A DNA stretch of 64,000 nt, from contig NZ_JBEYUS010000023.1 in the NCBI RefSeq assembly GCF_040643635.1, forward strand, positions 1 through 64,000, written 5' to 3'. The translations under genes were made by a program, and so were the position numbers. Under the pieces are notes generated by a model. The model was not told where the DNA came from. It was given only the letters and a program-made list of their open reading frames with translations, and did no database searches. Shown piece by piece: positions 49,510-58,202 of the stretch (positions are counted from its first letter, which is position 1; each line of letters begins with the position of its first letter). The stretch comes from Saccharopolyspora_C sp040643635. GTDB lineage: Bacteria; Actinomycetota; Actinomycetes; Mycobacteriales; Pseudonocardiaceae.

Positions 49510-50754
49510 TCAGCGGCGTTCCGGCGGGGTGAGGTCGGCGACCGGGCCGACGATGATCACCGCGGGCGGCGCGATCTCGTGGGTGCGGACCGCGTCGGCG
49601 GCCGCGGCGAGCGTGGTGCGCACCGTCCGCTGGGTGCGGGTGGTGCCCTCCTGCACGATCGCGACCGGCGACTCCGGGTCGCGGCCGTGCTCGACCAGCA
49701 CCGCCGCGAACTCGCCGATGCGCTTGACCGCCATCATCAGCACCAGCGTGCCGCGGAGCCGCGCCAGCGCGGGCCAGTCCACCAGCGAGGTCTCGTCGTG
49801 CGGGCCGACGTGCCCGGAGACCACCACGACCTCGTGCGCCACCCCGCGGTGCGTGACCGGCACGTCGGCCGCGGCGGGCACGGAGAACGCGCTGGTGATG
49901 CCGGGGACCGAGGTGACCGGCACCCCGGCCGCCACGCAGGCCAGCAGTTCCTCGTAGCCGCGGCCGAACAGGTACGGGTCGCCGCCCTTGAGGCGCACCA
50001 CGAACTTCCCGGCGCGCGCGTGCTCCACCAGCAGCTCGTTGATCACGTCCTGGTTGGCGGCGCGGCCGTACGGGATCTTCGAGGCGTCCACGACCTCCAC
50101 GTGCGGGCCGAGCTCCTCCAGCAGTTCGCGCGGCGCCAGCCGGTCGGTGATCACCACGTCGGCCTGGCCGAGCAGCTGCCTGCCGCGCACCGTGATCAGG
50201 TCCGGGGCGCCCGGTCCGCCGCCGACGAGCGCGACGCCCGCCGCGGGCCGTTCCGCGTGCTCGTCCACGACGCCGGAGCGCAGCGCGCCGACCAGCGCGT
50301 CCCGCACCGCGGCGGAACGCCGGTGCGCTCCCCCGGCCAGCACCCCGAGCAGCAGCCCGCCGTGCTCGGCGACGGCCGGGGTGACGGCGGTGCCTTGCGC
50401 GGCGTCGTCGGCGCGCACGCAGAACACCCGGCGGCGGTCGGCTTCGGCGGAGACGGCCGCGTTGACCTCGTGGCCCGTCGCGCACGCCACCGCGTACCAG
50501 GCGCCGTCCAGGTCGCCGTCCGCGTACGGCCTGCGGTGCCAGGTGATCTCCCCGGACTGCGCCATCGCCTCGACCGCGGGCGTGGCCTCCGGCGAGATGA
50601 CCTCCACCAGCGCGCCCGCGCCGATCAGCCGGGGCACCCGTCGCTGCGCGACGCCGCCCGCACCGACCACCACCACCCGCTTGCCGGTGAGGTCGAGTCC
50701 CGCGAAGTAGTGGTGTTCGCCCGAGGTGTGCTGCGCAGATGAGTGCGTGGTCAT
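49510..50754 (-). CDS. cobA: Uroporphyrinogen-III C-methyltransferase with siroheme-synthase N-terminal domain
   Basis: Makes precorrin-2, the entry to both siroheme and B12. The 414-residue CysG-like protein has a precorrin-2 dehydrogenase N-terminal domain (FAGLDLTGKRVVVVGAGGVA, CVRADDAAQGTAVTPAVA) and a SUMT domain from about residue 170 (VALVGGGPGAPDLITVRGRQ, KGGDPYLFGRGYEEL, PGITSAFSVPAAADVPVTHR, VILMM-type LVLMMAVKRIG). Last gene on the minus-strand cob block; the next cob gene upstream (cbiG) is about 615 bp away. Confidence 0.94.
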   Translation of the reverse strand: MTTHSSAQHTSGEHHYFAGLDLTGKRVVVVGAGGVAQRRVPRLIGAGALVEVISPEATPAVEAMAQSGEITWHRRPYADGDLDGAWYAVACATGHEVNAAVSAEADRRRVFCVRADDAAQGTAVTPAVAEHGGLLLGVLAGGAHRRSAAVRDALVGALRSGVVDEHAERPAAGVALVGGGPGAPDLITVRGRQLLGQADVVITDRLAPRELLEELGPHVEVVDASKIPYGRAANQDVINELLVEHARAGKFVVRLKGGDPYLFGRGYEELLACVAAGVPVTSVPGITSAFSVPAAADVPVTHRGVAHEVVVVSGHVGPHDETSLVDWPALARLRGTLVLMMAVKRIGEFAAVLVEHGRDPESPVAIVQEGTTRTQRTVRTTLAAAADAVRTHEIAPPAVIIVGPVADLTPPERR

Positions 50755-51086
50755 GCCGTCCGTCGTTCGTGTCGATGTTCACCGCGGCGCGTCGCCGTGG
50801 CCTGAGCGGGGGACGCCGCTGCGTCACCTCGACCCGTCGCCGGGTCCGATCCGCCGGGGCGGGGCGCCTGCCGAGCGCGGCGCCGGACCATCCTGCCACG
50901 GGGTGCCGCCGGGTCCGCCGCCGAACGATCCGGCGGCGCCTCGACCGGCCGCAGTATCGTCACCCGGCCCGGAACGGAGGTCAAACCTGCGGTGACCTCT
51001 CTCACCAGCGGAACCGGTGCCGGGACCGCTTTGCCGCGCGGTTCGCGGCGGCGCATCCTGGGGACAGGCGACCCAGGGAGGCGGCC
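50755..51086. other. Intergenic stretch without recognisable feature
   Basis: A 332-bp divergent region between cobA and the DUF1876 gene. No riboswitch, palindrome or supportable gene is seen. It must hold both promoters. Confidence 0.5.
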
Positions 51087-51356
51087 ATGCACGCGAACCG
51101 GACGCTCACATTGGACATGCAGGTCATCGAAGCCGGGATGAAGACCACCGCGGACGTCGGGATGGTCACCGGCGACGGCCGGGCGCTGCACGGGCACGGC
51201 GCCGCGCGACGGCACCCGGACGACCCGGACGTCCCGCAGATCGGAGATGAGATCGCGCTCGCCAGGGCGCTGTTCGAACTCGGCCACAAGCTGCTCGACA
51301 CCGCGGCGGACGACATCGGCGCCCGCCAGCACCGGCGGGTGCACTTGATGGCGTGA
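51087..51356 (+). CDS. DUF1876 domain protein
   Basis: An 89-residue protein of the actinobacterial DUF1876 family: a short beta-hairpin N-terminus (RTLTLDMQVIEAGMKTTADV) and the typical ARRHPDDPDVPQIGDEIALA, RALFELGHKLLDTAADDI core. Some members resemble a dsRNA-binding fold; function is unknown. ATG 51087 follows CAGGGAGGCGGCC. It interrupts the otherwise minus-strand cob block and ends 12 bp from the convergent cbiG stop. Confidence 0.85.
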   Translation: MHANRTLTLDMQVIEAGMKTTADVGMVTGDGRALHGHGAARRHPDDPDVPQIGDEIALARALFELGHKLLDTAADDIGARQHRRVHLMA

Positions 51357-51368
51357 TCGCCGCCGGCG

Positions 51369-52688
51369 TCAGGCCCGGACGCCGGGAACGTCGGCGACGC
51401 GCACGGCGCGGCAGGCCGGTTCGGCCTGGACGGCCGCGCGTTCCGGCGTGGCGTCCCCCGAGCCGACGAACACCGCGGAGCGACCTCCGGTGGCCAGTTC
51501 GGCGACCGCGAGCGCGCCCTCCGCGGCGGACTCGACGGTGCGGGTGATCGCGCCCGGGTGCACCAAGTCGCCGACCAGCGCCATCGCCGCGGCGTCGCCG
51601 ACGACCGCGGCGGCGCGGCGGATGGTGGTGTTCCCGAGCGGGGTGCGCAGGTCCTCCGGGCCGGGGCCGATGCCGACGACGGTGACCTCGCCGCGCGGCC
51701 GGAGCCGGGCGGCGGCGACGGTGACGCCGTCGCCCGCCTGCTTCGGCACGACCAGCTCGACGTCGTCGGCGGTCCGCGCGGCGAACTCGTGGGCGACGCG
51801 CAGCGCGGCGGCTTCCGCGACGGACGCGGTACCGGTCTCCGCCCGGGCCCGTTCGCTCGGGTTCGGCACGTCGACCTCGGCGAGCTCCGCCGCCGGGTAG
51901 GCGAACAGCGGCGGTTCGGCGCCGTCCTCGGCGTACCAGAAGCCGAGGTCTTCCACGGCGTCCAGGACTCCCTGCTCCGCCGCCTTCGCCTCCACCGTGG
52001 CGAACGCGCCGATCGCGCGCGGGTCGAACCCGTACTCCCGGTCCAGCCGGGACATCAGCTCGGTCACCGCGGTCCGCGACACGCCGCTCATCGAACCGAC
52101 GCCCACCAGCAGCGTCCGCGGGATGAGCCGCACGACGCGGTCGCCGAGCTCCCCGGTGGGCCGCCGGTCGTCGAGCAGCACCGTCCAGGACGGTTCGCCG
52201 CAGTCCGGGGACACGGTCGCGGGCAGCGCGGGCAGCGCGAACCCGCGCGGGTTCGCCAGCAGCACCGGTTCCTCGGCCGCGATCGCCTGCGCGCACCCGG
52301 CGAGGTCACCGTCCACAGTGGCCCCCAGGTGGTCCACGAGCTCGTCCAGCTCGGTGACCGCGGCACCGGTGGTGACCACCGGGGTGCGCTCCAGCACTTC
52401 CGCGACCTGCACCGCGATCGCCCGCGAACCGCCGGAGACGGTGACGGCGAAGTGGTCGTCGACGCACACCACCTCCGGGTCGGCGCGCTCCGCGCCCAGC
52501 AGCGGCGCGATCAGCCGCACCGCCGCGCCGACCGGCAGGAACAGCACCACCGCGTCCAGCGAGGACCAGGTGCGGCGCAGCGCCGGGCCGGGCCCGCCGT
52601 CGACCAGCACCGCGTCCGGCCCCCACCGGGCGGCGAGTTCGGTCGCGGTGCGGCGTTCCTGCGGGGTGTGCGGGAACAGACCGATCAC
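51369..52688 (-). CDS. cbiG: CbiG-like protein fused to a half methyltransferase domain
   Basis: CbiG opens the delta-lactone of cobalt-precorrin-5A. The 439-residue protein has a CbiG N-terminal part (VIGLFPHTPQERRTATELAA, VVLFLPVGAAVRLIAPLLG, VVCVDDHFAVTVSGGSRAIA) and a C-terminal CbiG/CobE part (TLLVGVGSMSGVSRTAVTEL, AIGAFATVEAKAAEQG). From about residue 330 it continues into VTVVGIGPGPEDLRTPLGNT and GRSAVFVGSGDATPERAA, the N-terminal half of a CobJ-type methylase, and stops there. The catalytic half is missing. GTG 52688 overlaps the cobL-2 stop (GTGA). Confidence 0.8.
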   Translation of the reverse strand: MIGLFPHTPQERRTATELAARWGPDAVLVDGGPGPALRRTWSSLDAVVLFLPVGAAVRLIAPLLGAERADPEVVCVDDHFAVTVSGGSRAIAVQVAEVLERTPVVTTGAAVTELDELVDHLGATVDGDLAGCAQAIAAEEPVLLANPRGFALPALPATVSPDCGEPSWTVLLDDRRPTGELGDRVVRLIPRTLLVGVGSMSGVSRTAVTELMSRLDREYGFDPRAIGAFATVEAKAAEQGVLDAVEDLGFWYAEDGAEPPLFAYPAAELAEVDVPNPSERARAETGTASVAEAAALRVAHEFAARTADDVELVVPKQAGDGVTVAAARLRPRGEVTVVGIGPGPEDLRTPLGNTTIRRAAAVVGDAAAMALVGDLVHPGAITRTVESAAEGALAVAELATGGRSAVFVGSGDATPERAAVQAEPACRAVRVADVPGVRA

Positions 52689-53899
52689 GAGTCGGACTTC
52701 CGGCGCCCGGACACCAGCACCACCGGCGCCGTGGGCTCCAGCTTCGACCCGCCGTCGGCGAGCTCCACCAGCCTGCTCGCGGCCAGCTGCACGCCGCGGA
52801 CCTCGTAGCCCGCGGTGCGCAGCGCCTCCCGGGTCGGGCCGACCCGCTCCAGCTCGGTCAGCTCCACCACGATCCGCGCCGCGCCCGCGTGCGCGCAGGC
52901 CGCGACCACGTCCGGGCCACCGCCGCCGACGAACACGCCGTCCGGTTTCGGCAGCTCCCGCAACGAGTCCGGCGCGGCCCGCTCCACCACCCGCACGTCC
53001 ACGCCGTGCCCGGCGGCGTTGGTGATCAGCCGCACCACCTGGGTCTCGTCCGACTCGACGGCGATCGTGGCGGCGCCGAGCCGGGCGCACTCGACCGCGA
53101 CCGAACCGGAACCGGCGCCGACGTCCCAGATCAGCGCGCCGGGCCGGGCGGCCAGGTCGGCCAGCGCCACCGCGCGCACCTCGGCGGGCGTCACCTCGCC
53201 GTCGCGGTGCGAGAACTCGTCCTCGGACAGCGCCCACCCGTTCGCGGGCGGCAGCACCTCACCACCGGCGAGCCAGCCGCGGGCGCCGACCTCCTTCGGT
53301 TCCGCCGCGCACAGCACCACCGCGTCCGGGCGCCAGCTGCGCTGCGCGGCCTCCTCCGGGGTGGTGGTGCTGATCTTCTCGTCCGCGCCGCCGAGGTCCT
53401 CGCCGATGACGAGGGTGCGCCGCCAGCCGATCAACCCGGACGCCAGCCGCGCCGGACCCGCGCCGGGCCCGCCCAGCACCAGCACGGCGGGGCGCGCCCG
53501 GCACAGGTTCAGCACCCGCGGCAGGTCGTCCTCGCTCGCCGCCGCCACCGGCACCGAGTCCCACGGCCTGCCGAGGCGGGCCATCAGCCGGGCCGCGCCC
53601 GGCGCGGCGGGGGTGACGGCGCAGCGCACCCCGCGCTCCCGCAGTTCCCGCAGCACGCCGAAGAACCCCGGGTCGCCGTCGACGAGCACGACACCGGTCT
53701 CCTCGCCGGCCAGCGAGGTCAGCGCGCCCAGCGCCTGGCTCCACTGCGCGAGGTCCAGCGAACGGGCCTGCTGCGGGGCGTGCGCGTCGAGGTGTCTGCG
53801 CGAGCCCACCACGAGCCGCGCCGAACCCAGCACCTCGGCGGCGCCCGCGGGCAGCTCCGCCCCGTCGATCCCGATCACCGTGACCGTCACGTCTTCCAC
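52685..53899 (-). CDS. cobL: Precorrin-6Y methyltransferase CobL, copy 2 (diverged CbiE half)
   Basis: A 404-residue CbiE-CbiT fusion, same length as copy 1. The CbiT half is well kept (LIWDVGAGSGSVAVECARLG, DGVFVGGGGPDVVAACAHAG). The CbiE half is diverged: copy 1 has GIGADGWDGL and ASGDPMFHGIG, whereas this has VIGIDGAELPAG and LVDGDPGFFGVLRELRERG, and SAM-binding Gly positions are changed. It may keep only one of the two methylations, or a modified substrate. GTG start; lies between cobM-2 and cbiG in one unit. Confidence 0.85.
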   Translation of the reverse strand: MEDVTVTVIGIDGAELPAGAAEVLGSARLVVGSRRHLDAHAPQQARSLDLAQWSQALGALTSLAGEETGVVLVDGDPGFFGVLRELRERGVRCAVTPAAPGAARLMARLGRPWDSVPVAAASEDDLPRVLNLCRARPAVLVLGGPGAGPARLASGLIGWRRTLVIGEDLGGADEKISTTTPEEAAQRSWRPDAVVLCAAEPKEVGARGWLAGGEVLPPANGWALSEDEFSHRDGEVTPAEVRAVALADLAARPGALIWDVGAGSGSVAVECARLGAATIAVESDETQVVRLITNAAGHGVDVRVVERAAPDSLRELPKPDGVFVGGGGPDVVAACAHAGAARIVVELTELERVGPTREALRTAGYEVRGVQLAASRLVELADGGSKLEPTAPVVLVSGRRKSDS

Positions 53900-53984
53900 C
53901 TCGTCCTGCCACGCCGCTTCACCGGCCGGACCCGCGGATCACGAGCCCGGTTTCACCTTGCCACGTCTGGAGATGCGCCTGCGC

Positions 53985-55565
53985 TCAGCTGGACGCGTCG
54001 CCCTTGTTCTTGGCCGATTTCGCGCCAGCGCCGCGAGACCTGGTGCCCGCGGCCTTGGTCTGGGCCTTGGTCTGGGCCTTGGCGGGCGATTTCGCCTTGC
54101 TGCGGGTCTTGGCGGTGGCGCGGGAGCCGGTGGTCGCCGCGGCCGAGGTGCGCGCGGTGTCCTCGGTCCCGGCCTGAGCGCCGTTCGCCTCGCCGGTCGC
54201 CTCGGAGTCCGCCGGGGTGGCGGCCGGTGCGTCGGTGGCGCCGTGCTGCGAGCCGGGATCCGCCGCACCACCGTCGGGGCCGCGTTCCGCCACCGCGTCC
54301 TCGGCGCCGGAGTCGCGGACGACCGAGAGCGCGGGCCGCGCCGTTTCGTCCACTTCGGACCCTTCGGGGGCCGTCCCGCCAGCGGTCGTGTCCGGGTCCA
54401 CCGGGTCCTGCGCGGTGCTCGACGGTTCGTCGGCCGCGTCCGGGCCTAACGCCGCCCCGGTTTCCGGTGCTTCGCCGAACAGCTCCGACTGCCCCGGGTC
54501 CTCGGTGCGCCGCTGCCGGGTCTGCGCCCGGGCGGCACCGCGGGCGGCTTCCTGCCACTCCCGCACCGCCCACCAGGCGATGTTCGGCACCGCGGTCGCG
54601 CCGTCGGAGCCCCGGCCGGAGATCGGGTCCGCGGGCGCCGCCGGTTCGGCCGCGGGCGCAGGCGCGGGAGCGGGAGCGGGCGCGGGCGCGGGCCGGGCGG
54701 CGGCGGGGCCGGTGCCGACCTGGAACGCGGCGCGGGAGCCGGGGGCGTCCTCCTGGTCGGAGCCGGTGCGGTCGGCTTCGGGGCGCCGCGCCGATCGGTA
54801 GCCGCGGCGGCGCCCGGTGGACTCGGTCCGGCGGTAGCCGGCGTCGCCGTAGCCGCGGGATCGGCCGCTCGCGCCGAGCGCCTTGCCGACGAGGAACAGC
54901 GCGGTGCCCCACAGCTTGCGCTGCTTCACCGCCTGCTCCAGTTCGCCGACGGTGGTGCTCAGCAGCACCTCGTCCGGCCAGCTCACCTTGTAGGCGACGA
55001 GCACGGGCACGTCCTCGGCGCAGCCACCGGCGCGCAGTTCCTCCACGAGCTGCGCGGCGCGGGACGCGGGCAGCGTCACCGCCATCGTCGCCTGGTGCCG
55101 CGCCAGTTCGCGCACCTGCTCGGCGTCCGGGTTCCCGGCGCCGAGGCGGGTGACCAGCACCGATCGCGCGGTTTCCGCGGTGGTCAGCTCGCGGCCGACG
55201 GCGGCCGCGGCGGCGGAGAAGCCGTTGACGCCGGGCACGATCTCCACGTCCAGTTCCATCTTGGCGCAGGCGTCGTGCTGGTCCTGCACCGAGCCCCACA
55301 GCGCCGGGTCACCGGAGTGCAGCCGCACGACGCGCAGCGCGTCCCGCTCCGCGCGGCGGTACACCTCGACCGCCTGCTCGTGGGTGAGCTGGGAGGAGTC
55401 GAGCAGTTCCGCGTCGGCGCTCGCGTGCTCCCGCACGCATTCGGGGGCGAGCACGCTGGCGGACCACACCACGACGTCGGCTTCCGCGATGCGTCGCGCG
55501 GCGCGGACCGTGATGAGGTCCGCGGCGCCGGGTCCAGCGCCGATGAACGAGATCCGGCCACTCAC
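53985..55565 (-). CDS. cobM: Precorrin-4 C11-methyltransferase CobM, copy 2, with long disordered tail
   Basis: Residues 1 to about 250 are a complete CobM domain (ISFIGAGPGAADLITVRAAR, RLHSGDPALWGSVQDQHDAC, VPGVNGFSAAAAAVGRELTT, VAYKVSWPDEVLLSTTVG). About 275 more residues follow: first Arg-rich (GRSRGYGDAGYRRTESTGRR), then Pro/Ala (RPAPAPAPAPAPA), then acidic Ser/Thr-rich, and last a Lys/Ala segment (KTRSKAKSPAKAQTKAQTKA) like a histone H1 tail. CobM proteins normally end near residue 250, as copy 1 does. The core looks functional; the tail may localise it or bind nucleic acid or partners. It starts at GTG 55565. Confidence 0.88.
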   Translation of the reverse strand: MSGRISFIGAGPGAADLITVRAARRIAEADVVVWSASVLAPECVREHASADAELLDSSQLTHEQAVEVYRRAERDALRVVRLHSGDPALWGSVQDQHDACAKMELDVEIVPGVNGFSAAAAAVGRELTTAETARSVLVTRLGAGNPDAEQVRELARHQATMAVTLPASRAAQLVEELRAGGCAEDVPVLVAYKVSWPDEVLLSTTVGELEQAVKQRKLWGTALFLVGKALGASGRSRGYGDAGYRRTESTGRRRGYRSARRPEADRTGSDQEDAPGSRAAFQVGTGPAAARPAPAPAPAPAPAPAAEPAAPADPISGRGSDGATAVPNIAWWAVREWQEAARGAARAQTRQRRTEDPGQSELFGEAPETGAALGPDAADEPSSTAQDPVDPDTTAGGTAPEGSEVDETARPALSVVRDSGAEDAVAERGPDGGAADPGSQHGATDAPAATPADSEATGEANGAQAGTEDTARTSAAATTGSRATAKTRSKAKSPAKAQTKAQTKAAGTRSRGAGAKSAKNKGDASS

Positions 55566-55756
55566 TGTTCGCTCTCCTCTTCCGCGTCACCGGTACGGCT
55601 CGCCGCGCCGAACCGTCCACATCGGACCAGACCGAGGAGGAGGGGGCACCGGCTGGATGGCCAGGTGGGGCGGGGGTCGGCCGGCCCGTCGGCACCGGCA
55701 GCCCGTCGCCCACCGTGGCCGCACAGGTGACGACCGTACCTGTTGATCGCGGCGGC

Positions 55757-57151
55757 CTACACGGCCGTACCCGCACCGCGCGTCACCATCCGGGAACAGC
55801 GGGTCACGAACCGCGACACGGCCTCCGGCGCACCGGCCGGATGGGTGTGCAGGTAGGAGGCGTGCAGCCCGTCCCGCACGAATCCTTCCGCGACGGCCGC
55901 GCCGTCCCGCCAGTACCAGGCGGGCTGCGCGCCGCTGCCCGGTTCGAGCCGGGTGCGGTGGAATTCGTGGCCGGTGAACCGGGTTCCGGCCGCGGACAGC
56001 GCGGAGTCGGTGGCGGCGACGGCGTCCCGGTAGCCGAGGGTGAGCCGCGGCGACATCTCCGCGCGCGCCGGGATCACCCCGCACAGCGGATGCCCGTCGA
56101 GCTCTTCGGCGAGGTACAGCAGCCCGCCGCACTCGGCGTGGATCGGGGCGCCGGTGGCCGCGAACCGGGTGATCTCGGCGCGCAGCGCGGTGTTCGCGGA
56201 CAGCGCCGCGGCGTGCTGTTCGGGGAATCCGCCGGGCAGCACGAGTCCGCGGGTGCCGTCCGGCAGCGCCTCGTCGCGCAGCGGGTCGAGCACCGCGACC
56301 TCGGCTCCGGCGGCGGCGAGCAGTTCGACGTGCTCGGTGTAGGCGAAGGTGAACGCGGGCCCACCGGCCACGGCGATCACCGGGCGGCCCGGGGTGGGTG
56401 CCACTTCGGCGGCGGCGTCCCAGGCGGGCCCGTCCAGCGCGGGTGCGCTGCGCGCGAGCGCCACCACCGCGTCCAGGTCGACCCCGGCTTCGACTGCGTC
56501 CGACATGGCTTCGACGGCGTCGGTGGCCGCGCCACCGTGCTCGGCGGCGGTGACGAGGCCGAGGTGCCGGGACGGGACGCTGAGCCCGCCGGTGCGGCCG
56601 AGCGCGCCGAGCACGGGCAGCCCGACGGAGTCCGCGGCGTCCCGCAGCACCTGTTCGTGGCGCGGCGAGCCGACCCGGTTGAGGATCACGCCCGCCAGCC
56701 GCACTCCGGGCTGGAAGCTGCGGAACCCGTGCAGCAGCGCGGCGATGCTCTGCGACTGCCCTTGGGCGTCGACGACGAGCACCACGGGGGCACGCAGCAG
56801 TCCGGCGACGTGCGCGGTGGAGCCGAAGGCCGGTTCGTCGCCCGGCCCCGGCCCGTCGATCTTGCCGTCGAACAGGCCCATCACGCCTTCGGCGACGGCC
56901 AGGTCGGCGCCCGCGCTGCCGTGCCGGAACAGCGGCGCGATCCGCTCCTCCCCCACCAGCACCGGGTCCAGGTTCCGCCCGGGCAGCCCGGAGGCGACGC
57001 GGTGGTAGCCGGGGTCGATGTAGTCGGGGCCGACCTTGAACGGCGCGACCCGCAGCGACCGGCGGCGCAGCGCGCCGAGCAACCCGGTCGCGACCGTCGT
57101 CTTGCCCTGCCCGGAGCCGGGCGCGGCGATGACGACGCGCGGGCTCACCAT
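55757..57151 (-). CDS. cobB: Hydrogenobyrinate/cobyrinate a,c-diamide synthase CobB
   Basis: Amidates the a and c side chains with glutamine and ATP. The 464-residue protein has the P-loop IAAPGSGQGKTTVATGLLGA, FKVGPDYIDPGYH, LAVAEGVMGLFDG, and a C-terminal class I glutaminase-like domain (LVLPGGFPEQHAAALSANTA, HAECGGLLYLAEEL with the nucleophile Cys, GHEFHRTRLEPG). ATG 57151 and GTG 57148 both overlap the cobO stop; either could start. Part of the cobO-cobB pair. Confidence 0.95.
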   Translation of the reverse strand: MVSPRVVIAAPGSGQGKTTVATGLLGALRRRSLRVAPFKVGPDYIDPGYHRVASGLPGRNLDPVLVGEERIAPLFRHGSAGADLAVAEGVMGLFDGKIDGPGPGDEPAFGSTAHVAGLLRAPVVLVVDAQGQSQSIAALLHGFRSFQPGVRLAGVILNRVGSPRHEQVLRDAADSVGLPVLGALGRTGGLSVPSRHLGLVTAAEHGGAATDAVEAMSDAVEAGVDLDAVVALARSAPALDGPAWDAAAEVAPTPGRPVIAVAGGPAFTFAYTEHVELLAAAGAEVAVLDPLRDEALPDGTRGLVLPGGFPEQHAAALSANTALRAEITRFAATGAPIHAECGGLLYLAEELDGHPLCGVIPARAEMSPRLTLGYRDAVAATDSALSAAGTRFTGHEFHRTRLEPGSGAQPAWYWRDGAAVAEGFVRDGLHASYLHTHPAGAPEAVSRFVTRCSRMVTRGAGTAV

Positions 57152-57759
57152 TCGATGCCCTTCTGGCCCTTCTGCCCGGCGTCCATCGGGTGCTTGACCT
57201 TGGTGGTCTCCAGCACCAGGTCGGCGGCGTCGACGAGTTCCTGCGGCGCGTTGCGGCCGGTGATCACGACGTGCTGGTGGCCGGGCCGGTCGCGGAGGGT
57301 CTGGACGACCTCGGCGACGTCGATCCAGCCCCAGTGCAGCGGGTAGGTGAACTCGTCGAGGACGTACATGCCGTGCCGTTCGTCGGCGAGGCGGCGGGCG
57401 ATCTCCCGCCAGCCTTCGAGCGCGGCGGCGGCGTGGTCCTCTTCACTGCCCTGCTTGCGGGCCCAGGACCAGCCTTCGCCCATCTTGTGCCATTCGACGG
57501 GGCCGCCTTCGCCGGTCTCGTCGTGCAGCTTGCCGAGGGCGCGGAACGCGCTCTCCTCGCCGACCTTCCACTTCGCCGACTTCACGAACTGGAACACGCC
57601 GATGGACCAGCCCTGGTTCCAGCCGCGCAGCGCGAGCCCGAAGGCGCTGGTGGACTTGCCCTTCATCTCCCCGGTGTGCACGAGCAGCAGCGGGCGGTTG
57701 CGGCGCTGCCGCGTGGTGAGACCGTCCTGCGGAACGACGTTCGGCTTTCCCTGAGGCAT
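57145..57759 (-). CDS. cobO: Cob(I)yrinic acid a,c-diamide adenosyltransferase CobO
   Basis: Adenosylates the cobalt. The 204-residue protein has LLLVHTGEMKGKSTSAFGLA with the P-loop, GVFQFVKSAKWKVGEE, EWHKMGEGWSW, LDEFTYPLHWGWID and VVITGRNAPQELVDAADLVL, all standard. ATG 57759. Overlaps cobB. Between it and the chelatase gene upstream lie repeat copy D and a hairpin terminator, so it may have its own promoter. Confidence 0.95.
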   Translation of the reverse strand: MPQGKPNVVPQDGLTTRQRRNRPLLLVHTGEMKGKSTSAFGLALRGWNQGWSIGVFQFVKSAKWKVGEESAFRALGKLHDETGEGGPVEWHKMGEGWSWARKQGSEEDHAAAALEGWREIARRLADERHGMYVLDEFTYPLHWGWIDVAEVVQTLRDRPGHQHVVITGRNAPQELVDAADLVLETTKVKHPMDAGQKGQKGIEW

Positions 57760-57858
57760 GACCCCAGACCCTAAGCCACCTCCGCGAACCCCCCACCCCG
57801 CTGTCGCAGACCTCACCACCCACCAACCGGAACAGCCCGAGTTGCTCAGTTGATCCTC

Positions 57859-58012
57859 TCAGCGGCGAAGCCGCTGACCCGCCGACCACCAGACCACCCG
57901 GCACCGCAGCGGGTTCTCAGCGTTCTCCTCGCGAGGACAGCGATTTCTCATGTGGCGGAGCCACCTGTGAAATCGATCCCGCAGCGAGGAGAACGCTGAG
58001 GTTCCGCCACCC
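57859..58012 (+). repeat. Dispersed structured repeat, copy D
   Basis: It opens with the hairpin AGCGGCGAAGCCGCT. The arms CTCAGCGTTCTCCTCGC (57916-57932) and GCGAGGAGAACGCTGAG (57984-58000) are perfect 17-bp complements, 51 nt apart. The inner stem uses GATTTCTCA and TGTGAAATC around GTGGC-GGA-GCCAC, where copy A has CC and GG: a compensatory change. It lies between cobO and the chelatase gene, both minus strand. Confidence 0.92.
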
Positions 58013-58051
58013 GACCCGCAAGCAAAACGACCACACCCGCCAAGCAATAGA

Positions 58052-58104
58052 AAGCGCCCCCGCGCTCGACCGACCTGGGGGTCATCGGGAGCGCGAGGGC
58101 GCTT
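58052..58104 (-). terminator. Hairpin terminator downstream of the chelatase gene
   Basis: AAGCGCCCCCGCGCTC (58052-58067) and GAGCGCGAGGGCGCTT (58089-58104) pair at 15 of 16 positions. A second stem (TCCACC and GGTGGA) adjoins it. Nearer the gene, an AT-rich stretch (58150-58202) has CCGATT and AATCGG repeats just past the stop codon. The gap 57760-58202 holds only these and copy D. Confidence 0.7.
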
Positions 58105-58202
58105 CGTGGTCCACCCCTGGGGGTCAGGTGGACGAAGAACACCTTACCAACTACGCCGGGATATTCCTACTCCGATTGACGTGTGTCGTAATCGAATCGG
58201 AA

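Noticed and set aside
50755..51086. A third cobalamin riboswitch ahead of cobA
   Set aside because: No B12 box (AGCCAGGACAC) or aptamer core is found on either strand.
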